Positions 36,693-45,349 are shown, counted from the stretch's first letter. The stretch: 64,000 bases of DNA from Chitinophaga caeni (GCF_002557795.1 NZ_CP023777.1:1690001-1754000); one strand, 5' to 3'. Made by a program: numbers and translations. The notes: a model not told the origin generated them from the sequence alone.

Positions 36693-37010
36693 ATGAGTAA
36701 AAAAGAAAGAAGGAGTTATGATAAATCCTTCAAACTGATGGCAGTAGAATTGCGCAGAAGTGGCAAGCCAGCCGTAACTGTTGCAAAAGAATTGGGTATA
36801 GCTGCGGAAATGCTTCGTCGCTGGACCAGGGAGTTCAGTGTACATGACACCCGTAGTTTTCCTGGCAATGGAAAACAGGATCTGACACCGGAGCAAAAGG
36901 AAATCCAGGCCCTGAAGAAAGCACTCCAGGAAGCAGAATTGGAAAATCGGATACTAAAAAAGGCAGTGAGCATTTTCTCCAGGGAAGACAACAAATATTC
37001 AGGTTCATAA
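36693..37010 (+). CDS. IS3-family transposase OrfA
   Basis: A 105-residue HTH_Tnp_1 protein; ATG 36693 ([20 protein letters not shown]) is preferred over TTG 36684. The helix-turn-helix is [22 protein letters not shown], followed by a leucine-zipper helix ([22 protein letters not shown]). It binds the IS ends. The slippery heptamer A-AAA-AAG at 36956-36962 sits in the right phase for a -1 frameshift into orfB. Confidence 0.94.
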   Translation: MSKKERRSYDKSFKLMAVELRRSGKPAVTVAKELGIAAEMLRRWTREFSVHDTRSFPGNGKQDLTPEQKEIQALKKALQEAELENRILKKAVSIFSREDNKYSGS

Positions 37011-37042
37011 AGGACCATCAGGCAGAATTTGATGTCGAGAAG

Positions 37043-37867
37043 ATGTGCAAGGTGTTCAAAGTAAGCCGTAGTGGCTATTATGCCTGGTCAATAAGAAAAC
37101 CATCAAAACTTTCCCTGTACAGGCAAGTGCTTTGCAAGGGAGTTGAAGATATCTACCACAAAAGCAAAGGCAGATACGGCAGCCCTAAAATAGTTGCCGA
37201 ACTTAGGTCTATGGGACTGCATGCCTCCAGGCCCAGGGTGGCCAGGATCATGAAGGACAAAGGGTTTCGCAGTATTATTACAGGCAAGTTCAAAGTATGC
37301 ACGACAGATTCTAACCATAAACTGGAAGTGTCGGCCAATATCCTCAATAGAGAATTTACTGCCAGGGCACCATCAGAGAAATGGGTTTCTGATCTGACTT
37401 ACATCCGGACAAAAAACGGATGGCTTTACTTAACAGCCATCATGGACCTGTTTGACAGAAGGATTGTTGGATGGTCCATGAGTACAGGTATGACAACCAG
37501 GGAGACTACTGTTGCTGCCTGGAATATGGCGATTAGAAATAGATCCGTGGCACCCAATATGGTTTTTCACTCAGACAGAGGTGTACAGTATGCCAGTGAG
37601 GAGTTCAGAGATCTGCTAAAAGGCAACTCTGTACAACAGAGTATGAGTAGAAAGGGCAACTGCTGGGATAATGCTGTAATGGAGAACTTCTTCAAGATAC
37701 TTAAATCAGAAACCGGCCACCATACTGTATATGATTCAGTAGAAGTCGCAAAAAAAGAGCTGTTTGAGTTCATCGAAATATGGTATAACAGGCAGCGAAG
37801 GCATTCAATATTAGGGTATTTGCCACCCGAAGAATTTAGTAAATCTATTCTAAAAAAAGCAGCTTAA
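37043..37867 (+). CDS. IS3-family transposase OrfB (DDE integrase domain)
   Basis: A 274-residue catalytic part, given here from its first ATG; the frame is open back to the slippery site at 36956, so the real product is an OrfAB fusion made by -1 frameshifting. HTH_21 region: [13 protein letters not shown] and [14 protein letters not shown]. The rve core has the DDE triad in [19 protein letters not shown] and [13 protein letters not shown], 35 residues between the last D and E as usual. The C-terminus has [17 protein letters not shown]. No inactivating change is seen, so the element could still be active. Confidence 0.95.
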   Translation: MCKVFKVSRSGYYAWSIRKPSKLSLYRQVLCKGVEDIYHKSKGRYGSPKIVAELRSMGLHASRPRVARIMKDKGFRSIITGKFKVCTTDSNHKLEVSANILNREFTARAPSEKWVSDLTYIRTKNGWLYLTAIMDLFDRRIVGWSMSTGMTTRETTVAAWNMAIRNRSVAPNMVFHSDRGVQYASEEFRDLLKGNSVQQSMSRKGNCWDNAVMENFFKILKSETGHHTVYDSVEVAKKELFEFIEIWYNRQRRHSILGYLPPEEFSKSILKKAA

Positions 37868-39519
37868 TAAGTTGTCCATTTTTTTGTTGCAAATCCAAAA
37901 GCAAATCACAACCCGCTTCGCATCCCGTAAGATGCCAGGCAAGTTGTGTTAGCACTAAGCTACAGAAAAATTTGAAAGCAAATCACAACGGTAAAATCAA
38001 GGGGTTCGTCATTTAAAGGTTGTGTTAGCACTAAGCTACAGAAAAATTTGAAAGCAAATCACAACAAGCGCAAGCCTCGTCCCACATCTGAGTCGGTTGT
38101 GTTAGCACTAAGCTACAGAAAAATTTGAAAGCAAATCACAACAAAGATGTTTTTGATATTTTAGACCTAAATGTTGTGTTAGCACTAAGCTACAGAAAAA
38201 TTTGAAAGCAAATCACAACTATCTCATTTATTTGCCTTGATGATAAATTGTTGTGTTAGCACTAAGCTACAGAAAAATTTGAAAGCAAATCACAACGCTC
38301 CATTCAACCAATTTGCCGCTTTGCTCGTTGTGTTAGCACTAAGCTACAGAAAAATTTGAAAGCAAATCACAACTACTGAGTTCAATGAATATTTCTTGCC
38401 AACGTTGTGTTAGCACTAAGCTACAGAAAAATTTGAAAGCAAATCACAACGACAATTAAATGATAAAAACTATGTTAGAGGTTGTGTTAGCACTAAGCTA
38501 CAGAAAAATTTGAAAGCAAATCACAACTAACCCTGTAGGTGATAGACGGTTAGTTCCGTTGTGTTAGCACTAAGCTACAGAAAAATTTGAAAGCAAATCA
38601 CAACCTAGCTACGTGGATTTATGTTACAAATTGTGTTGTGTTAGCACTAAGCTACAGAAAAATTTGAAAGCAAATCACAACGGCGCCTGTATTTCCTAAA
38701 ATAAAAATTAAGTTGTGTTAGCACTAAGCTACAGAAAAATTTGAAAGCAAATCACAACTATCATAATGACAATGCTTTTTACCAGATGGTTGTGTTAGCA
38801 CTAAGCTACAGAAAAATTTGAAAGCAAATCACAACAGCCGTCACGAAGCAGTAATCGCTAAAATTGTTGTGTTAGCACTAAGCTACAGAAAAATTTGAAA
38901 GCAAATCACAACACGGAAGCATCAGGCACGTCTAGTACAATTGTTGTGTTAGCACTAAGCTACAGAAAAATTTGAAAGCAAATCACAACAAAGTTTCGAA
39001 TTAGAATCAAATGACCACGTTGTGTTAGCACTAAGCTACAGAAAAATTTGAAAGCAAATCACAACACCATCATGTAATCATCTTCAGGTACCGGTTGTGT
39101 TAGCACTAAGCTACAGAAAAATTTGAAAGCAAATCACAACAATACGCAGTAGAGGTATATCCATTGCTCCGTTGTGTTAGCACTAAGCTACAGAAAAATT
39201 TGAAAGCAAATCACAACTCACTTGGAATGTTGTACGCCTTTCCAAGGTTGTGTTAGCACTAAGCTACAGAAAAATTTGAAAGCAAATCACAACCAACGCC
39301 TTTAATGCCCAGGATGTTAATTGTTGTGTTAGCACTAAGCTACAGAAAAATTTGAAAGCAAATCACAACCGATCGCTGTGTTGGGGTGTTTTCCTATTTG
39401 TTGTGTTAGCACTAAGCTACAGAAAAATTTGAAAGCAAATCACAACTAACGCGGTTACTACGCGAGGATGTTCGACGTTGTGTTAGCACTAAGCTACAGA
39501 AAAATTTGAAAGCAAATAA

Positions 39520-39717
39520 GGATCAAGTAAAAATCTTGTAGGAGCAGAAAATAAAAATGGGAACAATACATTTGACTGTACTATTCCCGCTTTTGTGGAA
39601 AAGGGAGGGGAAATGTCGAATCTTTTGGAGGATTTTGAAGCATTAAACAGTTTGGTTAAAAATCAGGTTAGGATCACTTATAGTCTCTATTCATCTCATA
39701 TCGTCTCATTTCATTGA
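39520..39717 (+). pseudogene. Possible gene remnant at the distal end of the array
   Basis: A 66-codon frame starts directly after a TAA in the degenerate repeat and has no start codon of its own until an internal ATG at 39613. It reads smoothly (NLVGAENKNGNNTFDCTIP, then EMSNLLEDFEALNSLVKNQV) and ends at 39717. It may be the 3' end of a gene cut by the growth or arrival of the array. No family is recognised. The rest of the 39518-39893 gap is AT-rich and without other features. Confidence 0.3.
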
Positions 39718-39893
39718 AATAGCTTATTCTCGTACTGTGTTGCATCATTCGCAGTCATAAAAAATTGAAACCAATCACATCAAACCTATCAGTTCTATCT
39801 ATAACCGTACCTATGCGGTTGTCGCCTCTATGAACCATCCATACCTTCACTGAAAATTAAATTCATTCATTAACTTCCAAAAAATCAGAAACC

Positions 39894-40172
39894 ATGAACA
39901 CGATGCACCAGCGTTCGGTCAACATTAACGTGTTGAAATTATTAAATGACGAACTACACAGCCTCCAGGATATTTTCCAGGAACAAGTGTGTGAAATGCT
40001 GAACCTAAGTCCTGAAGCATTAGCGCAAAAGTTGGAAAATGAAGCGATATGTTTCAACCTGGCGGAACAACAAGCCCTGGCTGCCATTTTCAACGACCTG
40101 GCGGATAATCTATCCAAGTATAATGCGGATTATATGTTGGAAGATTACATTCAAGATGCCGTAGTTGCATAA
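39894..40172 (+). CDS. Small acidic hypothetical protein
   Basis: A 92-residue soluble protein, mostly helical (VLKLLNDELHSLQDIFQEQVCEMLNLS, LAEQQALAAIFNDLADNLSKY), acidic at the C-terminus. It has no signal peptide and no recognised domain. It is followed by a long stem-loop. The start at 39894 is the first ATG after an AT-rich spacer. Confidence 0.6.
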   Translation: MNTMHQRSVNINVLKLLNDELHSLQDIFQEQVCEMLNLSPEALAQKLENEAICFNLAEQQALAAIFNDLADNLSKYNADYMLEDYIQDAVVA

Positions 40173-40187
40173 AGGCCTCCAAAACTC

Positions 40188-40233
40188 CCGGTAATTGTAG
40201 ATATACCTGGCCCGCTGTATCTACAATTACTGG
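40188..40233. other. 16-bp stem-loop after the small acidic gene
   Basis: CCGGTAATTGTAGATA pairs with TATCTACAATTACTGG (one G-T pair) around a 14-nt loop. No T-run follows, so it is either an unusual transcript end, a processing signal or an attachment-type inverted repeat. The rest of the 370-bp gap (40234-40542) is AT-rich and holds nothing else I can identify. Confidence 0.6.
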
Positions 40234-40542
40234 TTACCCACTTCGCAATTGGCCCGCCGTAGGTATTTTCAGTATCGCCGCAGTTTTTTCCTGCTCCTGG
40301 AAGCATAAATTTTTTTTGTCCATATTCCTTACAAGTCATTTTTATAAATGATTTTGTTTCAATGACATATCAAAATTAACTATATCATTCTACTTTAATA
40401 TAAAACTATATATCAATATTAAATGAATGTTTTTCAATACTATCTAAACATTTTTAAATCCTTCCTGTTATTTCAAACCATATACCCGTATAGTTTTGAA
40501 GATGTAACCCGATTTTTTTAACCTCGAATAAATTCCAATGTC

Positions 40543-41037
40543 ATGAAGAACATGAACATTTTCAATGCAGAGATTCCGCAAGAGAAAATCCAATCTGCTA
40601 TCAACAAAATCGACGAGGCTTTCAATGAATTAAAGCCTTACCTGATTACCCTCCAGCCCGAGGAAAGACAAATGTTGCCCAAAATGGGAAACAAGATGTT
40701 TAGCTTTGTTAACAAGGTGCATGAACTTGCCAAAAGAAACCCCGATTTGGCTCCCAGCTTTTTCAGTATCGAAGATCTGGAAATCGACGTTGCCGGGGCG
40801 CAAAGCTTGGAACCCTTGCTAAACGCCGTAAAACAACTTTATGATGGTATCGATGATACCCGCATGAAATGCGGCAGCGAGGCTTATACCAACAGCTTGG
40901 CCTTTTACAGTTCTGTAAAAGTGGCCAGCAAGCACAGCGTACAAAAGGCCAAAGCCGTTTACGATGATTTGTCGGGCCATTTTATCAAGGGTGCAAATAC
41001 CGAATCTGCCCCTGCTGCCGAGAACAAGCCGGCATAA
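40543..41037 (+). CDS. Conserved-looking cytoplasmic hypothetical protein
   Basis: A 164-residue helical protein with no signal peptide. It has IPQEKIQSAINKIDEAFNELKPYLITL, LPKMGNKMFSFVNKVHELAKRNPDL and a central YDGIDDTRMKCGSEAY. The C-terminal 20 residues are Ala/Pro/Glu-rich and probably disordered. It may be a small structural or regulatory protein; no domain is known to me. It has its own terminator and is followed by the palindromic repeat block. Confidence 0.65.
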   Translation: MKNMNIFNAEIPQEKIQSAINKIDEAFNELKPYLITLQPEERQMLPKMGNKMFSFVNKVHELAKRNPDLAPSFFSIEDLEIDVAGAQSLEPLLNAVKQLYDGIDDTRMKCGSEAYTNSLAFYSSVKVASKHSVQKAKAVYDDLSGHFIKGANTESAPAAENKPA

Positions 41038-41068
41038 TTTTATCGTATTAAAAAATAATATTATTTAC

Positions 41069-41108
41069 TACCCCTTGATGTTAAATAACTAATTCAAGGG
41101 GTATTTTT
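41069..41108 (+). terminator. Rho-independent terminator
   Basis: TACCCCTTGA and TCAAGGGGTA form a perfect 10-bp stem followed by TTTTTG, 32 bp after the hypothetical gene. Confidence 0.85.
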
Positions 41109-41139
41109 GTGTCTCCCTGCCAAGGTATTGCATGTTTTA

Positions 41140-41520
41140 CCCATCTCGGAAGTACCCCTACCCACTTCCGAGGTACCCCCACCCACTTCCGAGGTACCCC
41201 AGGGTACTTAAAAGCCTCAAGCGAGGATCTTTTTACTCCGGTTATCCCCCAAAAAAGGTACCCCCACCCACTTCAAAGCTCCTCGATCGGAGTTCCGAAG
41301 TACCCCCGGGTAGTTCCGAAGTGGGTCACGATTTTTTATTTTTCCAAGCCAGGGTACTTCGGAAGTGGGTAGGGGTACTTCCGAAGTACCCTATACCTTA
41401 AAAAAGGTCCTCGATTGGAGTTCCGAAGTACCCCAGGGTACCTAAAAGCTGGTAAATCGGGGTTTTTAAGTGGGTGGATGGGCTTCTGAAGTGGGTAAAT
41501 GGATAATTCTAAGGGAGGAA
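41140..41520. repeat. Dense block of palindromic ACTTCCGAAGT / GTACCCC repeats
   Basis: About 380 bp built from a few words: ACTTCCGAGGTACCCC, ACTTCCGAAGTGGGTA, GGTACCCCAGGGTACTT and AGTTCCGAAGTACCCC, in both orientations. Clear units lie at 41144, 41161, 41181, 41311, 41328, 41353, 41371 and 41421. Many are self-complementary (CTTCCGAAG, GGTACC), so the block can fold in many ways. All three frames on both strands are open for part of the block because of the 6- and 7-base periodicity, but they encode low-complexity YPHPLPRYP-type peptides, not proteins. Confidence 0.85.
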
Positions 41521-41604
41521 TCGTGAAATAACTTGACAAGACGGGTAATAAATGAGGTCGGTTTATTGATGGCAGGCTTGAAAATAATATAGTTGAGATG
41601 CCAA

Positions 41605-41717
41605 TTTGTTACAAATTGGTAGTTTTTTCCTTTAAATGGTATCATGATTCCAGATAATCGCGCATTTTTTGTTACGAAAAATCATATTTCAATAATATGA
41701 AGTAGATTTGTAACAAA
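41605..41717 (+). promoter_or_regulatory. Three TTTGTTACAAA-type operator sites before the Xre gene
   Basis: TTTGTTACAAA (41605-41615, inside the larger palindrome CCAATTTG-TTA-CAAATTGG), TTTGTTACGAA (41668-41678) and TTTGTAACAAA (41707-41717) precede the Xre start at 41728. Repeated palindromes in front of a repressor gene fit autoregulation. Confidence 0.6.
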
Positions 41718-41727
41718 CAAAAGTAGA

Positions 41728-42066
41728 ATGACAAATGCAGATACCATAATTAGAACTTTAAGGGAGAAGTTTGGCTATAGCCAGGAGGTAGTAGCGAACT
41801 TCCTGGGCGTGAAGCGGGAAATGATCAGTTACTATGAAACGGGCGCAAGGGAAGCGCCTTTAGAGGTTTTAGAAAAATTGGCCGATTTGTTTGGAGTAGA
41901 TTTAGATATCTTTTTTTCAGATACTATGGAAGCGGCTTCCACGGAACTGGCTTTTGCATTTAGAGCTAATGAATTCAATGAAAAAGACCTGGAAAGCATT
42001 GCTGCATTCAGGAGGGTCATTAAAAATTATCAACGGATAACCAACCTGGAGGGAAAAAATGCTTAA
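41728..42066 (+). CDS. Xre-family HTH regulator (antitoxin-like)
   Basis: A 112-residue protein with a Cro/C1-type helix-turn-helix at ~5-60 (IIRTLREKFGYSQEVVANFLGVKREMISYYETGAREAPLEVLEKLADLFG) and a short acidic C-terminal tail. It overlaps the ImmA/IrrE-like gene by 8 bp, so the two are translationally coupled. Such pairs control mobile elements or act as toxin-antitoxin-like modules, the peptidase removing the repressor. Confidence 0.92.
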   Translation: MTNADTIIRTLREKFGYSQEVVANFLGVKREMISYYETGAREAPLEVLEKLADLFGVDLDIFFSDTMEAASTELAFAFRANEFNEKDLESIAAFRRVIKNYQRITNLEGKNA

Positions 42067-42802
42067 AGAAAGATATTTAGAATTCAGGGCGAATAAATTT
42101 CGTGAAGAACATGGCTTGACTCCAACGGAACCCGCGGATGTATACAAGCTGTTAGCAAGGCTGAACGTTATTACGGTATTCAAAGAAATAACTGGTAATT
42201 TTTCCGGGATGGCAGTCAAGAACGGTACTGGCAATTTCATGATGGTGAATTCCAATGATATTTTAGCAAGACAACATTTTACGATAGGTCATGAGCTGTA
42301 TCATTTGATTATCCAGGAAAATTTCAAAAACAGGATTTGTGAAGTCGGCACTTTTGATAAAAAGGACAGTGAAGAATACAATGCAGATTGGTTTGCTTCT
42401 TATCTGCTGATGCCGGAAGGCGGCATTTTTGAATTGTTACCCAGGGAAGAATTGAGCCTTAATAAAATAAGTTTGAATACCATTGTAAAGATGGAACAAT
42501 ACTTCGGGGTATCGAGAGCCGCGCTTCTTAACAGGCTTATGTTTATTGACCTGGTAAGTAAAGCAAAAAAGGATGAATTGCAAACTACGGGGAGCATTAA
42601 AAGAAGCGCTTTACTAATGGGTTACAGTAGCGAGTTATATGAAAACGGAAATGCAGGTAAAGTTATCGGGGATTATGGTGAAAAAGCAAAAAAACTATAT
42701 GATAAGGAGTTGATTTCTGAAACCGATTTTTATGGGTTAATGCTGGATATAGGAATAGACCTGGATACAAAATTTGAGGAAGATGACAAAACAGAAAGGT
42801 GA
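42059..42802 (+). CDS. ImmA/IrrE-family metallo-endopeptidase
   Basis: A 247-residue COG2856 protein. The zinc motif HELYH lies in HFTIGHELYHLII, and the downstream Glu is in EEYNADWFASYLLMPEGG, the normal third-ligand region of the family. The N-terminus (LTPTEPADVYKLLARLNVITVF) is typical. The C-terminal ~90 residues (ALLNRLMFIDLVSK onward) are helical and may bind the Xre partner. Its likely job is cleavage of the Xre repressor on a signal. It overlaps the following PIN-domain gene by 20 bp. Confidence 0.92.
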   Translation: MLKERYLEFRANKFREEHGLTPTEPADVYKLLARLNVITVFKEITGNFSGMAVKNGTGNFMMVNSNDILARQHFTIGHELYHLIIQENFKNRICEVGTFDKKDSEEYNADWFASYLLMPEGGIFELLPREELSLNKISLNTIVKMEQYFGVSRAALLNRLMFIDLVSKAKKDELQTTGSIKRSALLMGYSSELYENGNAGKVIGDYGEKAKKLYDKELISETDFYGLMLDIGIDLDTKFEEDDKTER

Positions 42803-43391
42803 TCCGAAGATATTACTGGATGCCGATGTAGTAATACATTTCTTAAAAGCAGGATATCAAATGATGTTACCTGCCATTTTTCCTCATAGGCTTGTAATGC
42901 TAGATAAGGTAAAGCAGGAATTGATAAAAAGAAAATCGGAGGCCTTGGGAATTGAAAATTTCCTCTACTGGTGTAAAATACCCGTTGAACCCATGCCGAA
43001 GGATTTCGAGATATTATAGGAGTACGCGGCTTTAAAGAAGATAAGAGGGGAGGGAGAAAGCGCTTGTATGGCAGTGGCAAGATTTAGAAATGAATTTATT
43101 GCCAGTAGTAATGTAAAGGATATTAAAGATTATTGTGAATTATATGGTATCGTTTATTTTACTACCATGGATATTTTAGAAGTGGCCATTACGAATAGCA
43201 TTATGACTGAATCCCAGTGCGACAGCTTTATTTATGAAGTAAAGCAAAAAGGCAGCAAACTTCCCTGTGATACAATGGCTGCATATAGGAAAAGGAATGA
43301 AAAATGGGTAAGTCTCCAGTTGCTGAACAGGTACATGTCTCGAAATTTTATTAATACATTTTCCACCCCCGGTTTTTCCCCGTGCTATTAA
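42783..43391 (+). pseudogene. PIN-domain-like nuclease gene with an in-frame TAG
   Basis: Reading from ATG 42783 gives MTKQKGDPKILLDADVVIHFLKAG, the first strand and Asp of a PIN domain (LDADVVI). The frame meets TAG at 43017-43019 after KDFEIL, then continues in the same frame through EYAALKKIRGEGESACMAVAR, the GEGES acidic motif typical of PIN domains, and YGIVYFTTMDIL, to a stop at 43389. So a ~202-residue gene is broken by one nonsense codon. Re-initiation at ATG 43068 would give only the C-terminal part. In Xre/COG2856/PIN modules the PIN protein is the putative RNase toxin; here it is probably dead. Confidence 0.82.
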
Positions 43392-43518
43392 TAATTAACC
43401 TAGATTGCTTTCAAGGCAGAAATTTTAATTGTTTTTTATTCCCGCTATATCGACAATAAAAGCATTCAGCCGAAGTATTTCCTTTCCTCCATTTTTTGTT
43501 TATTTTTGGATATCATGA

Positions 43519-44118
43519 ATGTTCGATAAATGCATTGGATTGTCGAGTTTTAGTACATATACCGATCTACAGCTTCTTGAATCACTAAAATTCAGCGAAG
43601 AAGGCGCCTTCACGGAGATATACAACCGCTATTGGGAAAAACTATACAAATCGGCTTACAATAAATTGAACAACGGCGAAGATGCAAAGGAAATCGTGCA
43701 TGACGTGCTGCTGGATATTTGGAAAAGAAGGGCCGATCTGTCTATAGAGCACCTGCCCGCTTACCTCGAAAAGGCCGTCCGGTTCAGGGTCATCAATCAT
43801 ATTAACAGGAAAAAAAGTACGGCGCTGATAGATTCCTTCGAATCGGTATTGCAATCTCCTTTCAAGGCCGACAGCGAAGTGAATATGAACGAATTTATCA
43901 AGCTCCTCGAAGCATGGATCGCCGTGTTGCCGGGAAAGCAGCGGGAGATATTTGTTAAATATTATTTCGATAACCTCTCCACGCAGGAAATAGCCGTAGA
44001 GATGAACTTATCCAGGAAAACGGTTCAAAACAATTTAAGCATTACTACCCAATACCTAAAGGCAAGATTTAAGCACCTTTCTATCCTATTATTATTGTTG
44101 ACAAACCCACCCCACTAA
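43519..44118 (+). CDS. ECF RNA polymerase sigma factor (locus 3)
   Basis: A 199-residue ECF sigma factor. Region 2: AFTEIYNRYWEKLYKSAYNKL and DAKEIVHDVLLDIWKRR; region 4 HTH: STQEIAVEMNLSRKTVQNNLSI. The first 15 residues before TYTDLQLLES are not conserved, so a later start is possible. The FecR partner follows after 76 bp, and SusC/SusD after it. It should activate the long locus-3 gene run on a signal from SusC. Confidence 0.94.
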   Translation: MFDKCIGLSSFSTYTDLQLLESLKFSEEGAFTEIYNRYWEKLYKSAYNKLNNGEDAKEIVHDVLLDIWKRRADLSIEHLPAYLEKAVRFRVINHINRKKSTALIDSFESVLQSPFKADSEVNMNEFIKLLEAWIAVLPGKQREIFVKYYFDNLSTQEIAVEMNLSRKTVQNNLSITTQYLKARFKHLSILLLLLTNPPH

Positions 44119-44194
44119 ATTTTTTTTAAAAAATTTCTGATTCCTTCGGGAAGAAGCTCATTCTTTTGTGACTATAGTTGTAAAGGACGATTGT

Positions 44195-45349
44195 ATGCTT
44201 TCTGAAAAGGACAAAATATATCTAAGGCAAGTACTCGAAAGGTATGAAACCGGACGCGCAACGCCGGAAGAGATCCACTTTGTAGAAGTGTACATGGACT
44301 ATTTGGATGAACTTCATAAAGATGTGGATCCCTTGCATAACTTGGGTGCGGAAGGCAAGCCGGGTATTGAACAGGAGATAAAAGAAAGGTTATTCGAAAG
44401 CATACATAATACACCTGTTCCGGTTATTAACATACACCGCAGGCCACGCTTTACTTGGCAGGCAGCGGCAGCCATTATTTTTGTCATCCTCGGCGCTGCT
44501 ACCACCTGGATTTTATATAACCAGTATAATAAACATCCGTCAATTGTTGCCATGGAAGATGTTGGACCGGGAGCGGAACGCGCGGTATTGAAACTTGGCA
44601 ACGGGCGCGTCATCATGTTAGATACAAGCCGTGGCAACATCGTTCAGAGCGGCGGGTTAACCGTTGCTAACGACAGCGGCATCCTAAACTATCAAGGTAA
44701 AGCCGCAGTGGCAGAATACCATACATTATCGGTGCCCAGGGGCGGTCAATACAAGTTACAATTACCGGATGGAACCGATGTTTGGTTAAATGCGGCATCG
44801 TCCATCACTTATCCCACCTTCTTCGACGGTTCCGAACGGCTCGTGAAAGTAACCGGGGAAGTATATTTTGAAGTAGCGCAAATGGCAGGGAAGCCATTCA
44901 GGGTAAAATCGCCCAACGGTAGTGATATACAGGTGCTGGGTACGCGGTTCAATATCAATTCTTATGCAGATGAACCTACGCTTAAGGCCACGCTTCTTGA
45001 AGGGGCTATAAGGTTCAATACGGCCACCGAACACCAGGTAATGAAACCTGGCCAGCAGGCAATATTAAATAAATCAGGATCGCTCGAAATTCTTTCTAAT
45101 GTAAATACGGAGGCAGTCACTGCCTGGAGGAAAGGCTATTTTTATTTCGATGCCACCGACTTGCAAACGGTGATGCGGCAAATAGCCCGTTGGTACGATG
45201 TAACCGTAACTTATGAAGGGGAAGTGCCGGATATGAAATTTAGCGGGGAAATTTCAAAAAGCAATAATATATCACTCGTATTGGAAATGCTGAAAGCCAA
45301 CAATATACGGTTCGAAATTAAAGGGAGAAAAATAATCGTCAAACCATAA
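44195..45349 (+). CDS. FecR-family anti-sigma factor (locus 3)
   Basis: A 384-residue anti-sigma factor. ATG 44195 (MLSEKDKIYLRQVLERYETG) is preferred; GTG 44168 would add nine residues. A membrane helix is at ~85-106 (WQAAAAIIFVILGAATTWILY). The periplasmic FecR domain shows LQLPDGTDVWLNAASSITYPT, VTGEVYFEVAQ and VLGTRFNINSY. The C-terminal DUF4974-like domain shows QIARWYDVTVTYEGEVPDMKFSGEI and ends in IKGRKIIVKP. It is intact, unlike the locus-2 FecR. Confidence 0.94.
   Translation: MLSEKDKIYLRQVLERYETGRATPEEIHFVEVYMDYLDELHKDVDPLHNLGAEGKPGIEQEIKERLFESIHNTPVPVINIHRRPRFTWQAAAAIIFVILGAATTWILYNQYNKHPSIVAMEDVGPGAERAVLKLGNGRVIMLDTSRGNIVQSGGLTVANDSGILNYQGKAAVAEYHTLSVPRGGQYKLQLPDGTDVWLNAASSITYPTFFDGSERLVKVTGEVYFEVAQMAGKPFRVKSPNGSDIQVLGTRFNINSYADEPTLKATLLEGAIRFNTATEHQVMKPGQQAILNKSGSLEILSNVNTEAVTAWRKGYFYFDATDLQTVMRQIARWYDVTVTYEGEVPDMKFSGEISKSNNISLVLEMLKANNIRFEIKGRKIIVKP

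Larger units (their letters stand above)
36635..37897 (+). mobile_element. IS3-family insertion sequence inside a CRISPR repeat
   Basis: A 1263-bp element. Left end TGGAACTGCTACCTTTGAGT with TGGACA at +20; right end, read inward, TGGATTTGCAACAAAAAAAT with TGGACA at a similar position: imperfect terminal inverted repeats. It is flanked by the direct repeat AAAG (36631-36634 and 37898-37901), which re-forms the intact CRISPR repeat when one copy is removed. It encodes orfA and orfB in a -1 frameshift arrangement. Coordinates of the ends follow from the repeat it interrupts, so they are exact to a base or two. Confidence 0.95.
35909..39517 (-). CRISPR. Type II-C CRISPR array, 31 repeats, split by an IS
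   Basis: The 47-bp repeat reads on the plus strand GTTGTGTTAGCACTAAGC ... GAAAGCAAATCACAAC. There are nine intact repeats (35909-36568), one split by an insertion sequence (36599-36634 plus 37898-37912), twenty intact ones (37943-39446) and a last, degenerate one at 39477 that loses the match after GCAAAT. The 30 spacers are 28-30 bp, nearly all 30, all different by eye. Intact repeats appear identical. The tracrRNA anti-repeat pairs with the GTTGTGATTTGC end, so functional crRNAs are transcribed from the minus strand, toward cas2. The degenerate repeat is at the cas-distal end. Confidence 0.98.

Noticed and set aside
41109..41539. ORFs on both strands through the palindromic repeat block (67-89 aa)
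   Set aside because: They exist in several frames at once, only because of the short-period repeats, and encode low-complexity Pro/Tyr/Lys peptides. They are not proteins.
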